Counted from the stretch's first letter, positions 22,348 through 29,724 are shown. The stretch: 32,826 nucleotides of DNA from RBG-13-66-14 sp964436465 (GCA_964436465.1 CAYTCV010000015.1:1-32826), one strand, 5' to 3'. Notes: generated by a model not told the origin, from the letters alone. Numbers and translations are program-made.

Positions 22348-23454
22348 CTAGAAGTCGTCCAGGCGCATGGGCATGATGAGGCAGAGGTACTCGTCGGAGC
22401 CCTCGCCCTTCAGCAGGCCCGGCCGCAGGTTCTCCAGGAGCAGGAGCTCGATTTCCGGGGCGTCGGTGGCCTTGAGGGCGTCGCCGACGTAGCGGGCGTT
22501 GAAGCCGATTCTTAAGGCCTCGCCCTCGTAATTCGCCTCGACGGTCTCGACGGCCTCGCCCTGCTCGCTCTTGCCGGTGACGCGGATGACGTTCCCGTCC
22601 AGCTCGTAGGCGACGCGATGGGAGGTCTCGTCGGCCATGAGCGCCACGCGGCGGGTGGCGTCCTCGAAGAGGCCGCGGTTTATGCGCGCGCGGCGCGGGA
22701 ACTCCTTGGGGATGAGCTTGTCGTAGTCGGGGTACTCGCCCTCGATGAGGGAGGCGGTGAGGATGGTGTCGGCGAAGGCGGCGACGATGTGGCCGGGTCC
22801 GAGGGAGAGCTCGACCTTCTCGACCTTGGCGGCCAGCTTGTCCATCTCGACCACGGCCTTGGTGGGGACGATTCCGGCGAAGTCCAGCTCGGGGCCGGAG
22901 TCCAGGGTGCGGACGCTCTTGGCCAGGCGGCGGCCGTCGGTGGCGACGAAGGTGAGCTCGCGCCCCTTGGCCACGACGTACGCCCCGTTCAAAAAGTAAC
23001 GGGTCTCGTCGTAGCTGACGGCGAAGATGGTCTGGCGAATCATCTCGCGCAGGGTGTCGGAGACGACGGTGAGGGAGCTTTCCGGCGAAATCTCCGGGCG
23101 GGGCGGGAACTCGTCGGCCTCGATGCCCACCAGGGAGAAGCGGGAGTTCTCGCACTTGACGGTGCAGCCGGTGCCCTCGGTGGCGAGGGTCACCTGGGCC
23201 TCGGGGAGCTCTCGCAGGATGTCGGTGAGCTTGCGGGCGGGGAGCGTCAGCTCGCCGCCGGCGGAGACCTGGGCGGGGATGTTGCAGCTCACGCCGACCT
23301 CGAGGTCGGTGGCGGTGAGGTGGAGGCGGCCCTCCTCGGCGTCGGCCTTCACCAGCACGTTGGAGAGCACCGGGAGAGGCGGGTTCTTCTTGACCACGCC
23401 GGCCACCATGGCCAGGGTGTCGAAGAGGATGCCTCGGGAACAGCTGAACTCCAT
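22348..23454 (-). CDS. dnaN: DNA polymerase III beta subunit (sliding clamp)
   Basis: This is the ring-shaped clamp that tethers replicative polymerase to DNA. The 368 residues have the three-domain clamp layout, with VVKKNPPLPVLSNVLV near the start, ETRYFLNGAYV and ATDGRRLAKS in the middle, EGEYPDYDKLIP at the domain 2/3 junction and the C-terminal CLIMPMRL. The ATG at 23454 has a strong GGGAGGAG; a longer in-frame reading exists but would add 54 residues foreign to the family. dnaA, recF and gyrB are not next to it, so it lies outside the classical origin cluster. Its leader is about 200 nt and contains a second copy of the Shine-Dalgarno region. Confidence 0.96.
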   Translation of the reverse strand: MEFSCSRGILFDTLAMVAGVVKKNPPLPVLSNVLVKADAEEGRLHLTATDLEVGVSCNIPAQVSAGGELTLPARKLTDILRELPEAQVTLATEGTGCTVKCENSRFSLVGIEADEFPPRPEISPESSLTVVSDTLREMIRQTIFAVSYDETRYFLNGAYVVAKGRELTFVATDGRRLAKSVRTLDSGPELDFAGIVPTKAVVEMDKLAAKVEKVELSLGPGHIVAAFADTILTASLIEGEYPDYDKLIPKEFPRRARINRGLFEDATRRVALMADETSHRVAYELDGNVIRVTGKSEQGEAVETVEANYEGEALRIGFNARYVGDALKATDAPEIELLLLENLRPGLLKGEGSDEYLCLIMPMRLDDF

Positions 23455-23662
23455 CAAACTCCTCCCTGCGTGGGAGATTTTTAACGCCCTGAACGTTCCG
23501 TCGTGGAGGTCGACCCGGTCGGGCCCGTCAAACTCCTCCCCGTCCGGGCGGCCTGAAGCGTGCCCTGACGCGCGAATATCTTTACCGGAGGCGGCACCGC
23601 CCGTCGTCCGGGTCACGTACCGCTCGGACCGCCGAAATCACCGCGCCCAAGGGTTCAGGGGT

Positions 23663-23691
23663 ATTGTACTAATCCGGGGCGCCATCCTCAA
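23663..23691 (-). promoter_or_regulatory. Probable dnaN promoter
   Basis: On the minus strand TTGAGG (23686-23691), a 17-bp spacer and TACAAT (23663-23668) form a good sigma70-like promoter overlapping the stop codon of the upstream gene. The resulting dnaN leader is about 200 nt (23455-23656). In it GGAGGAGTTTGACGG (23527-23541) copies, with one mismatch, the true dnaN ribosome-binding and start region (23452-23466). Confidence 0.5.
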
Positions 23692-24358
23692 TAAAAACCC
23701 ACAGGACGAGGTCGTCGCCGCCGGGTTCGCTCTCGGTGCCCATCGCGGCGAGGTCGGTCTGCCACTCTCCGTCCTCTCCGGCGGTGGCGAGCCAGACGCC
23801 GCGGGCGTCCACGCCGTACTCGAGGGGATTGCCGTGGACGTCGGTGGGCCGACCGTCTTTCAAAAAGCGCTTGTCGCCGAGGTAGGGGCCGGTCCAGCCG
23901 GCGGTTCCCCCACCCGTCAAACTTCCCCCCGTTTCGGCCCCTCCGGTCGCGCCAATTCCACCCGTCGCTCCCCCACCCGCCGGCTTCTGTACCAGCTCCT
24001 CCAGCCCAACCGGCCAGCGGCCCACGTCGGAGTGGAAGCGCTCGACGGCCTGGGAGACTTCCTCCAGGCGCTCGACGTCGGGCGGCAGCTCCCCGGGGCG
24101 GGTCAGCCAGTACCCCAACGCGAGGCCCACCAGGACCAGGACGGCGATGCGGCTCACCGACTTCCACCGTCCGCCCCGCGCCTCCAGCTCGGCCGCGCAT
24201 TCGGGACAGGCGTTGCGCCCGTCCAGGCGGGTCCGGCATTCGGAGCAGACCAGGCGTCCGCAGTTCATGCAGACCCCGACGGCCGTGCTCGCGGGATGTT
24301 CCGGGCAGCGGCCTTCACCGGGGCTTGCCGGCGGACCCGTCACGGGATGGGGAACCAT
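23669..24358 (-). CDS. Zinc-finger / TM / GspG-like pseudopilin-domain fusion protein
   Basis: The 229-residue protein starts with a B-box-type zinc-binding module (CPEH at 18-21, CMNC at 30-33, CSEC at 38-41, CPEC at 51-54), predicted cytoplasmic. A single TM helix follows (about 70-86). An extracytoplasmic region then resembles the type II secretion major pseudopilin GspG: a helix with VSQAVERFHSDVGRWPVGLE, then GWTGPYLGD and DVHGNPLEYGV. A Gly/Thr-rich low-complexity insert sits at about 128-155. There is no prepilin-peptidase site, so it is not a normal pilin. Start ATG 24358 was chosen because a consensus promoter ends 7 nt before it. It is transcribed divergently from the first signal peptidase gene. 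Confidence 0.78.
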   Translation of the reverse strand: MVPHPVTGPPASPGEGRCPEHPASTAVGVCMNCGRLVCSECRTRLDGRNACPECAAELEARGGRWKSVSRIAVLVLVGLALGYWLTRPGELPPDVERLEEVSQAVERFHSDVGRWPVGLEELVQKPAGGGATGGIGATGGAETGGSLTGGGTAGWTGPYLGDKRFLKDGRPTDVHGNPLEYGVDARGVWLATAGEDGEWQTDLAAMGTESEPGGDDLVLWVFIEDGAPD

Positions 24359-24365
24359 CGTCGGC

Positions 24366-24394
24366 AGTATAGCATCGAGGGTGGGACGTGTCAA
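24366..24394 (-). promoter_or_regulatory. Consensus promoter giving a leaderless transcript
   Basis: On the minus strand TTGACA (24389-24394), a 17-bp spacer ending in TGC, and TATACT (24366-24371) are followed after only 7 nt by the ATG at 24358. The start point would fall on or one base before the A of ATG. Confidence 0.75.
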
Positions 24395-24409
24395 AGGGCC
24401 CCGCCCGTG

Positions 24410-24418
24410 TGCTATCAT
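24410..24418 (+). promoter_or_regulatory. Extended -10 for the signal peptidase operon
   Basis: TGCTATCAT is an extended -10 (TATCAT, 5/6) 71 bp before the first lepB start. It partly overlaps the divergent promoter on the other strand; no clear -35 is seen. Confidence 0.4.
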
Positions 24419-24489
24419 TGACCCCGACCGGGAACCCGAAGGCTCCCCCGGAACGTTTTGTTGTTGAACCCCCCACCCGAGGACGGGTC

Positions 24490-25275
24490 ATGCCCCGAGC
24501 GAACGAAGAAGGGAAGAAGCGGGCGATGCCCCGCTGGCTGCAGGTTCTCACCTGGCCTTTCCGCAAGTACCGCGAGCACCACCGGCGGCTGTCCAAGACC
24601 CTGCGCTTTTTCGAGGGCCTGGCCGTCGCCCTGGTCATCGCGCTGATTCTGCGCGAGGTAGCCATCCAGGCCTCCTGGGTCCCCTCCACCTCCATGTACC
24701 CCACGCTGGAAAAGGGAGACTTCCTCCTGGTGAACCGGCTGGTGTACCTGTTCAACGACCCCGAGCCGCGCGACATCATCGTCTTCCGCCACTGGACCTA
24801 CGACCCGCGGACGCTGCAGGAGGTGGAAACGGATTTCATCAAGCGCTGCATGGCGGTGCCCGGCGAGTACTTCCGCTTCCACGGCGGCTTCCTGTGGAAG
24901 GACGACGACGCGGACCACGCCGACGCCCGGCCCCTGGACGAGAGCGCGTACCTTCAGCCGCCTTACATCGGCAAGACCTTCCTGCCCAAGCCCTGGGAGA
25001 CGGACTTCCGCTCGGGCGAGCCGTTCGAGGACGGGGTGTGGTACCGGGTGCCCGAGGACTGTTACCTCATGCTGGGGGACAACCGGACCCGTTCCGCCGA
25101 CAGCCGTTACTGGGGCTATATGGCTAAGGACGACATCAAGGGCAAGGCCTTCGTCATCTACATGAGCTTCGCCGGTCCAGAGGGCACCAACGACCAGATG
25201 TACCTGGACCTCCTGGACGTCCCGTACTACGTGACGCACCTGCGGCTGGACCGGATGATGGACACGGTGAAGTGA
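24490..25275 (+). CDS. lepB: Signal peptidase I (first of three paralogues)
   Basis: This membrane-bound serine protease removes signal peptides of exported proteins. The 261-residue protein has an N-terminal TM helix (about 40-58). Box B is PSTSMYPTLEKGD with nucleophile Ser 68, box D is DFIKRCMAVPGE with general-base Lys 118, and box E is MLGDNRTRSADSRYWG. The dyad is complete. An insertion between boxes D and E (about 130-190, rich in Asp and aromatic residues) makes it longer than the next paralogue. The ATG at 24490 follows CGAGGACGGGTC; an upstream in-frame GTG at 24388 lies in the promoter region. The second paralogue starts 6 bp after its stop. Confidence 0.95.
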   Translation: MPRANEEGKKRAMPRWLQVLTWPFRKYREHHRRLSKTLRFFEGLAVALVIALILREVAIQASWVPSTSMYPTLEKGDFLLVNRLVYLFNDPEPRDIIVFRHWTYDPRTLQEVETDFIKRCMAVPGEYFRFHGGFLWKDDDADHADARPLDESAYLQPPYIGKTFLPKPWETDFRSGEPFEDGVWYRVPEDCYLMLGDNRTRSADSRYWGYMAKDDIKGKAFVIYMSFAGPEGTNDQMYLDLLDVPYYVTHLRLDRMMDTVK

Positions 25276-25281
25276 CCCGTC

Positions 25282-25950
25282 GTGGAAAATTCCCCACCGA
25301 GGGTGCCCGAGAGCGCTGAGGACGCGGTGAACGGCGGCGGCCCGGCCCCCGCCCGGCGGCGTCGCAGGTTCCTGTACTTTTTGGCGGCCTTCGGCGCGGC
25401 GCTCGTCATCGCCGTTCTGCTGCGCCTGTTCGTCTTCCAGGCGAGCTGGATTCCCTCGGGCTCCATGCGGCCCACGCTGGTCGAGGGGGACTTCATCCTC
25501 GTCAACCGGCTGGCCTACCTGGTGCGGGAACCGCGGCGGGGCGAGGTGGTCGTCTTCCGGCGCGACGGGGAGGACTACGTCAAGCGGCTGATGGCCCTGC
25601 CCGGGGACCGTTTCAGCTTCGCCGACGACTACCTGGCCGTGAACGGGGAGCGCCTGGACGAGCGGGCGTACCTGGCCGAGGGCGCCTGGGGCCGGACGCG
25701 GGGCGGGGAGCGCTTCGGCGGGGATGAGCACGTCGTGCCGCCGGACTCGTACCTCGTCCTGGGGGACAACCGCAACTCCTCCGACGACGGCCGGGGAAGC
25801 CTGGGCTACGTCCACCGGGACGAAATCATCGGCAAGGCCTTCATGATTTACCTCTCGGTGAATCTTCCCCGGATGCGCCACGACGGGGAGTCGGGACTGG
25901 CCGTGCTGGGCTACGTCCGCTGGGACCGGATGCTGGACGTGGTGCGCTAG
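25282..25950 (+). CDS. lepB: Signal peptidase I (second paralogue)
   Basis: The 222-residue membrane serine protease has a Pro/Arg-rich cytoplasmic head (1-29) and a TM helix (about 30-50). Box B is IPSGSMRPTLVEGD with Ser 61, box D is DYVKRLMALPGDR with Lys 101, and box E is VLGDNRNSSDDGRGSLG. The catalytic Ser/Lys pair is intact. Box E has SDDGRGS where SxDSRxWG is usual, a mild deviation. GTG is the start codon, placed 6 bp after the first paralogue's stop codon, so the genes are co-transcribed. Two active copies beside each other suggest divided substrates. Confidence 0.94.
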   Translation: MENSPPRVPESAEDAVNGGGPAPARRRRRFLYFLAAFGAALVIAVLLRLFVFQASWIPSGSMRPTLVEGDFILVNRLAYLVREPRRGEVVVFRRDGEDYVKRLMALPGDRFSFADDYLAVNGERLDERAYLAEGAWGRTRGGERFGGDEHVVPPDSYLVLGDNRNSSDDGRGSLGYVHRDEIIGKAFMIYLSVNLPRMRHDGESGLAVLGYVRWDRMLDVVR

Positions 25951-25964
25951 GGGCCGGTAAGGTT

Positions 25965-26089
25965 GAGGGCTGCGATGGCCCCTTCCCCCCTCTGGGGGGA
26001 GGCTCGCCTACAGGCCGGGAAGGGGGGTGCAGCGGTCCCCCCTCCCTCCGGGAACGGCGCGCCGACAGGGTTGGGGGTAAGGGGGACGG
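25965..26089. repeat. Family B repeat inside the signal peptidase operon
   Basis: CCCCTTCCCCCC (25979-25990) faces GGGGGGAGG (25994-26002) and is followed by CTCGCCTACAGGCCGGGAAGG and a second arm set with CCCCCCTCCCTCC and GGCGCGCCGACAGGG. It fills the gap between the second and third lepB genes and would be part of their mRNA. Confidence 0.65.
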
Positions 26090-26677
26090 ATGGCCGAGCA
26101 GGACAAGACGCCGCTGTGCACGGCCCGCCGCCTGGGACAGGCGGTCCTCGTCGCCCTGGTGCTCGTCGTCGGCGTCCGGCTCTTCCTCTTCTGCCCCTAC
26201 GAGGTCTCCTCCCACTCCATGACCGACACCCTGTTGCCGGGGGACCTGGTGCTGGTGGACAAAGTGGTCTACGCCCGCGCGGGGCCGTCCCGGGGCGACG
26301 TCATCTGCTTCGCCTCCCCCACGGGCGGGGGGCGGGATTTCCTCGGACGGGTCATCGCCCTGGGCGGGGAGACGCTGGAGCTGCGGGAGGGTCTGGTCTT
26401 CATCGACGGGGCCCGGAATCCGCTCGATGAGCCCTACGTCGCGCGGACGACCCGCGAGGACTTCGGGCCGGTGGTCGTCCCCGAGGGGTGCCTCTTCGTG
26501 ATGGGGGACAACCGCGTGGACGCCCGCGACAGCCGCATCTGGGGGCCGCTCGACGCCGGGCTCGTGCTGGGCCGGGTGGTGGGGGTTCTCTTCTCCGACG
26601 ACCCCTACGCCGTGGACAAGGACCTGGGCCTGTCGGGGACGGTGCGCTGGGAGCGGACCTGCCGGGCGGTGGAGTAG
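26090..26677 (+). CDS. Signal peptidase I paralogue lacking the catalytic lysine
   Basis: The 195-residue protein clearly belongs to the S26 family: a TM helix (about 17-35), box B SSHSMTDTLLPGD with Ser 43, box C VDKVVYARAG, and box E VMGDNRVDARDSRIWG. In box D, however, the expected Y-(I/V)-K-R-(V/L) reads FLGRVIALGGE: Gly 86 (codon GGA) replaces the general-base Lys, and the following PGD has become GGE. Box B has Asp where Pro is usual. The open reading frame is otherwise complete, so it is not simply decayed. It may be inactive, regulatory, or use another base. AAGGGGGA precedes the ATG. Two small lipoprotein genes follow directly. Confidence 0.85.
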   Translation: MAEQDKTPLCTARRLGQAVLVALVLVVGVRLFLFCPYEVSSHSMTDTLLPGDLVLVDKVVYARAGPSRGDVICFASPTGGGRDFLGRVIALGGETLELREGLVFIDGARNPLDEPYVARTTREDFGPVVVPEGCLFVMGDNRVDARDSRIWGPLDAGLVLGRVVGVLFSDDPYAVDKDLGLSGTVRWERTCRAVE

Positions 26678-26679
26678 CC

Positions 26680-26916
26680 GTGCGGAAGTTTTTACCGGTG
26701 TTGGGGCTGGCCCTGCTGTTCGGCGGATGCGCCGAGCCGCCCGACGCGGAGGTGGCCCGTGTGGCGGCCCGGATTTACGCGGGAACCCCGCCGGAGAAGG
26801 CCGTCTTCGAAGCCGGCCTGGATACAGCCGCCCTGGTCCGCGCCACCCGGCGGCTCGTGGAGGACCCCGTCCGCTTGAGTCGGTTTCTGGAGCTCCTGCG
26901 CCGGGAGACGGACTAG
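26680..26916 (+). CDS. Small putative lipoprotein (first of a small-protein trio)
   Basis: The 78-residue product starts at GTG, 2 bp after the preceding stop codon, with GGAG upstream. It has a short hydrophobic signal (FLPVLGLALLFGGC) with Cys 17 as a likely lipidation site. The mature part is helical (RVAARIYAGTPPEKAVFEAG, then LDTAALV and DPVRLSRFLELL). It resembles the next two small proteins in having a helix, a Gly-containing turn, an acidic DP turn and an FxxLL helix. No function is known. Confidence 0.65.
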   Translation: MRKFLPVLGLALLFGGCAEPPDAEVARVAARIYAGTPPEKAVFEAGLDTAALVRATRRLVEDPVRLSRFLELLRRETD

Positions 26917-27186
26917 ATGACCCGTCTGTGCCTCGCCCTCGTCCTGCTGACGCTCCTGGCCGCCGCCTGCGACGAGGAGCACCCGGCGAGCCTCCGGGAC
27001 GCGTACTTCGCCTACCTGGACGCCCGCTCCACCGGGGGGGACACACAACAGGCGCTGGAGGGGCTGGGCTGGACCGTCGAGGATTTGGAGTCGGCCGTGG
27101 ACCACCTCCGCTCCGAGGACCCCGAGGGCTTCCGGGCGCTCATGGACGCCTACCGGGCGTCGCGGGGGCTGCCGAAGGATGAATGA
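26917..27186 (+). CDS. Small lipoprotein with GWT/DPE motif
   Basis: The 89-residue product has a lipoprotein signal (LVLLTLLAAAC, Cys 18). The mature ~70 residues are mostly helical and acidic and carry LEGLGWTVEDLESAVDHL followed by SEDPEGFRALMDAYRASRG. Its ATG touches the stop codon of the previous gene (TAGATG), with GGGAGA before it. The GWT.E.L...DPE.F pattern recurs in the next gene. No family is recognised. Confidence 0.72.
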   Translation: MTRLCLALVLLTLLAAACDEEHPASLRDAYFAYLDARSTGGDTQQALEGLGWTVEDLESAVDHLRSEDPEGFRALMDAYRASRGLPKDE

Positions 27187-27276
27187 GCCGTTCGCCACGG
27201 TGGTGGTGGGGGTGCCGACCACGCCGGAGACCGAGTCCGTACCGAATTCCGCTCCCGTTATAGCCAAGGAGGTGCC

Positions 27277-27621
27277 GTGTCGCCTGCCAAGCGCCTGTTC
27301 CTCATCCTGAGCGCGATTTCCGTCGGGGTAATCGTCGTCTCCCTCGGGCTGTACTACGGCATCCGCGATGCGTCCGGGCCGCTCCCGCTCAAGGAAGTCC
27401 TCTTCGGCATGGTGGACCTCTCCATCGAGCGGGGCCCCCTGGACGACTACCAAATCGAGGAGTACCTGGAATCCGTGGGCTGGACCTCCGAGCGCCTGGA
27501 TGCGACCATGCAAAACATGTCCGATAGCGACCCGGAGGTCTTCTGGGAACTCATCGGCAGCCTGGATAACTACGCCCAGCAAAAGTACGGTGTGAGTCTC
27601 TGGGAGCTGGGGCTCGGCTAG
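27277..27621 (+). CDS. Small membrane-anchored protein with GWT/DPE motif
   Basis: The 114-residue product begins with GTG preceded by a full AAGGAGG at 7 nt spacing. It has an N-terminal TM anchor (about 6-27, no lipobox Cys) and an exported helical domain with LESVGWTSERLDATMQNM and SDSDPEVFWELIGSLDNY. The domain aligns with the preceding lipoprotein at Gly-Trp-Thr, Glu, Leu, Asp-Pro-Glu and Phe. Ninety bp of non-coding sequence separates the two. No function is assigned. Confidence 0.72.
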   Translation: MSPAKRLFLILSAISVGVIVVSLGLYYGIRDASGPLPLKEVLFGMVDLSIERGPLDDYQIEEYLESVGWTSERLDATMQNMSDSDPEVFWELIGSLDNYAQQKYGVSLWELGLG

Positions 27622-27670
27622 GGGGCCCGGCGGCGGGGAGCGGCGGTTTTTCCGCGAGGGAGGGGGCGGT

Positions 27671-28330
27671 GTGAACTCCGAGGATTTCGAGGCCCAGGCC
27701 CGGGCGCTGGCCCACGAGCTGCGCAACCCCCTGAACGCCATGCGTCTCAACCTGGAGATGCTGCGCGAGGACCTGCGCTCGCTGGGCGCCGACGCCGAGA
27801 CCCTGGACATCGCCGACGCCATCGGGCGGGAAATCGACCAGCTCGCCGCCATCGCCACCGCCTTCCGCGACTTCGCCAGCTCCCCGGCGCTGCGGGTGGA
27901 GGAGGTGGAACTGGCGGAGTTGTGTCTGGACCTGGCCGCCTTCCTGAAGCCGCAACTGCGGGAGGCCGGCGTGCGGCTGGAGTGCGACTGCCGACCCACG
28001 CCGGTGGAGGGCGACCGGACGCTCCTGCGCCAGGCCGTGCTGAACCTGCTCTTGAACGCCCTGGCGGCCTGCGGGGAGGGCGGCCTCATCCGCTGCCGCT
28101 GCCGGTCCGAGGGCGCCGGGGCGCGGGTGACGATTGCCGACGACGGCCCCGGTCCCGGCCCGGACCCCGAGGCGCACTTCAAGCTCTTCAGCTCGACCCG
28201 GCCCGGCGGAACGGGAATCGGGCTGCCGCTGGCGCGAAAGGTGGCCCGGCTCCACGGGGGGGACGTGACCCTGGCGGCCGGTCCCGAAGGCGGCGCCGTC
28301 GCCGAGCTGACACTGGGGACCGCCCGCTGA
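27671..28330 (+). CDS. Soluble histidine kinase without sensor domain
   Basis: The 219-residue kinase contains only the catalytic core. HisKA has the phospho-acceptor His 15 in RALAHELRNPLNAMRLNLEM. The HATPase domain has the N-box QAVLNLLLNALAAC (Asn 129), G1 DDGPGPG (158-164), F-box FKLFSSTRPGG and G2 TGIGLPLA (181-188). There is no TM helix, PAS or HAMP domain, so input must come from a partner protein, as with NtrB/AtoS-like cytoplasmic kinases. GTG start, preceded by GAGGGAGGGGG. The sigma54 response regulator begins 23 bp downstream and is the obvious partner. Confidence 0.92.
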   Translation: MNSEDFEAQARALAHELRNPLNAMRLNLEMLREDLRSLGADAETLDIADAIGREIDQLAAIATAFRDFASSPALRVEEVELAELCLDLAAFLKPQLREAGVRLECDCRPTPVEGDRTLLRQAVLNLLLNALAACGEGGLIRCRCRSEGAGARVTIADDGPGPGPDPEAHFKLFSSTRPGGTGIGLPLARKVARLHGGDVTLAAGPEGGAVAELTLGTAR

Positions 28331-28353
28331 ATAAACCGTTCGGGGGATAGTCC

Positions 28354-29715
28354 ATGCCCAAGCCGCTGGTGCTAATCGTCGACGACGACCCGGAGGTGAG
28401 CCGGGCGCTGGAGCGCACCCTGGGGCGCGCCGGCTACCGCACCCTCGCCGCCGCCGACGTGGAGGAGGCCCGCGAGGCCCTGGCCGTCAACGAGGTGGAC
28501 CTGCTCCTGGTGGACCTCGTGCTCCCCTCGGGCTCCGGGATGGAGCTCATCACCCGGGCGCGGATGCGCGACGCCGACCTGGCGGTCATCGTGCTCACCG
28601 GCCACGGCTCCGTGGCGAGCGCGGTGGAGGCCATGCGGGTCGGGGCCTACGACTACCTCACCAAGCCGGTCAACCCCGACGAGCTGCTTTTGCAAATCGA
28701 GCGCGCCCTGGAGAACCGGCGGCTGCGCCGGGACCTGGAGTCCCTGCGCGGGCGGCTGGACGAGCGGCTGGGCGGCGAGGGCATCATCGCCGTCAGCGCG
28801 CCCATGAAGCGCATCTTCGAGATGGTGGAGCAGCTCGCCCTTACCGACATCACCGTTTTAATCACCGGCCCCTCCGGCTCCGGCAAGGAGCTGGTGGCCG
28901 ACGCGATTCAGCACCGCGGCAACCGCCGCGACGGGCCCTACGTCAAGCTGCACTGCGCCGCCCTCTCCGAGGGGCTGCTGGAGAGCGAGCTCTTCGGCCA
29001 CGAGCGCGGGGCGTTCACCGGCGCGGTCAAGCGTCACGCCGGCGCCTTCGAGCGCGCCAACGGCGGCACCCTCTTCCTCGACGAAATCAGCGAAATCCCC
29101 CACGCCACGCAGGTCAAGCTCCTGCGCGTGCTCCAGGACCAGCGGTTCGAGCGCGTGGGGGGCGAGGAGACGCTGCAGGTGGACGTGCGCCTCATCGCCG
29201 CCACCAACAAGGACCCCGCCGAGGAGATGCGCGCCGGGCGCTTCCGCGAGGACCTCTACTACCGGCTGAAAAAAGTCCAGCTCTACGTCCCGCCGCTCAC
29301 CGAGCGGCCCGAGGACCTGCTGCCCATGATTTCCCGCTTCATCGCCCAGGCCGCCCGTCGGCACGACCGCCCCGTCACCGGCGTCGAGCCCGCCGCCCTG
29401 GACCTCCTGTTGACCTACGACTGGCCCGGCAACGTCCGCGAGCTGTCCAACACGGTGGAGGGGATGGTGGCGCTGGCGCGGGGGAGCGAGCTGACGGTGG
29501 AGGACCTGCCGCCGGAAATCAAGGACCGCGTCGCCGCGATTCGGCCCTCCTCCATGATTCGCGTCCCCGTGGGCTGGACCATGGCCCAGGTCGAGCGCGA
29601 GGTCATCCGCATGACGCTGGCCAAGAATTCTGGCAACCGCACCTTGACCGCAAAGGTCCTCGGCATCGGCCTGCGGACCCTGCACCGCAAGCTGAACGAG
29701 TACGGGCTGAAGTAG
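28354..29715 (+). CDS. NtrC-family sigma54-dependent response regulator
   Basis: The 453-residue protein has three domains. The receiver (about 1-120) has acidic pocket Asp 10/Asp 11, phospho-acceptor Asp 54, switch Thr 83 and Lys 105. The AAA+ domain (about 145-375) has Walker A GPSGSGKE (173-180), GAFTGA (220-225, which contacts sigma54) and Walker B LFLDE (241-245). A Fis-type HTH (about 415-453) contains NRTLTAKVLGIGLRTLHRKL. When phosphorylated by the adjacent kinase it should activate promoters of the -24/-12 type; I found no certain one in this window. It closes a plus-strand run that starts with the signal peptidase genes. Confidence 0.97.
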   Translation: MPKPLVLIVDDDPEVSRALERTLGRAGYRTLAAADVEEAREALAVNEVDLLLVDLVLPSGSGMELITRARMRDADLAVIVLTGHGSVASAVEAMRVGAYDYLTKPVNPDELLLQIERALENRRLRRDLESLRGRLDERLGGEGIIAVSAPMKRIFEMVEQLALTDITVLITGPSGSGKELVADAIQHRGNRRDGPYVKLHCAALSEGLLESELFGHERGAFTGAVKRHAGAFERANGGTLFLDEISEIPHATQVKLLRVLQDQRFERVGGEETLQVDVRLIAATNKDPAEEMRAGRFREDLYYRLKKVQLYVPPLTERPEDLLPMISRFIAQAARRHDRPVTGVEPAALDLLLTYDWPGNVRELSNTVEGMVALARGSELTVEDLPPEIKDRVAAIRPSSMIRVPVGWTMAQVEREVIRMTLAKNSGNRTLTAKVLGIGLRTLHRKLNEYGLK

Positions 29716-29724
29716 AGTCGGCTA

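Noticed and set aside
26488..26679. Longer upstream start for the first small lipoprotein
   Set aside because: The extension overlaps the third signal peptidase gene; the GTG at 26680 has a Shine-Dalgarno sequence and begins a signal peptide.
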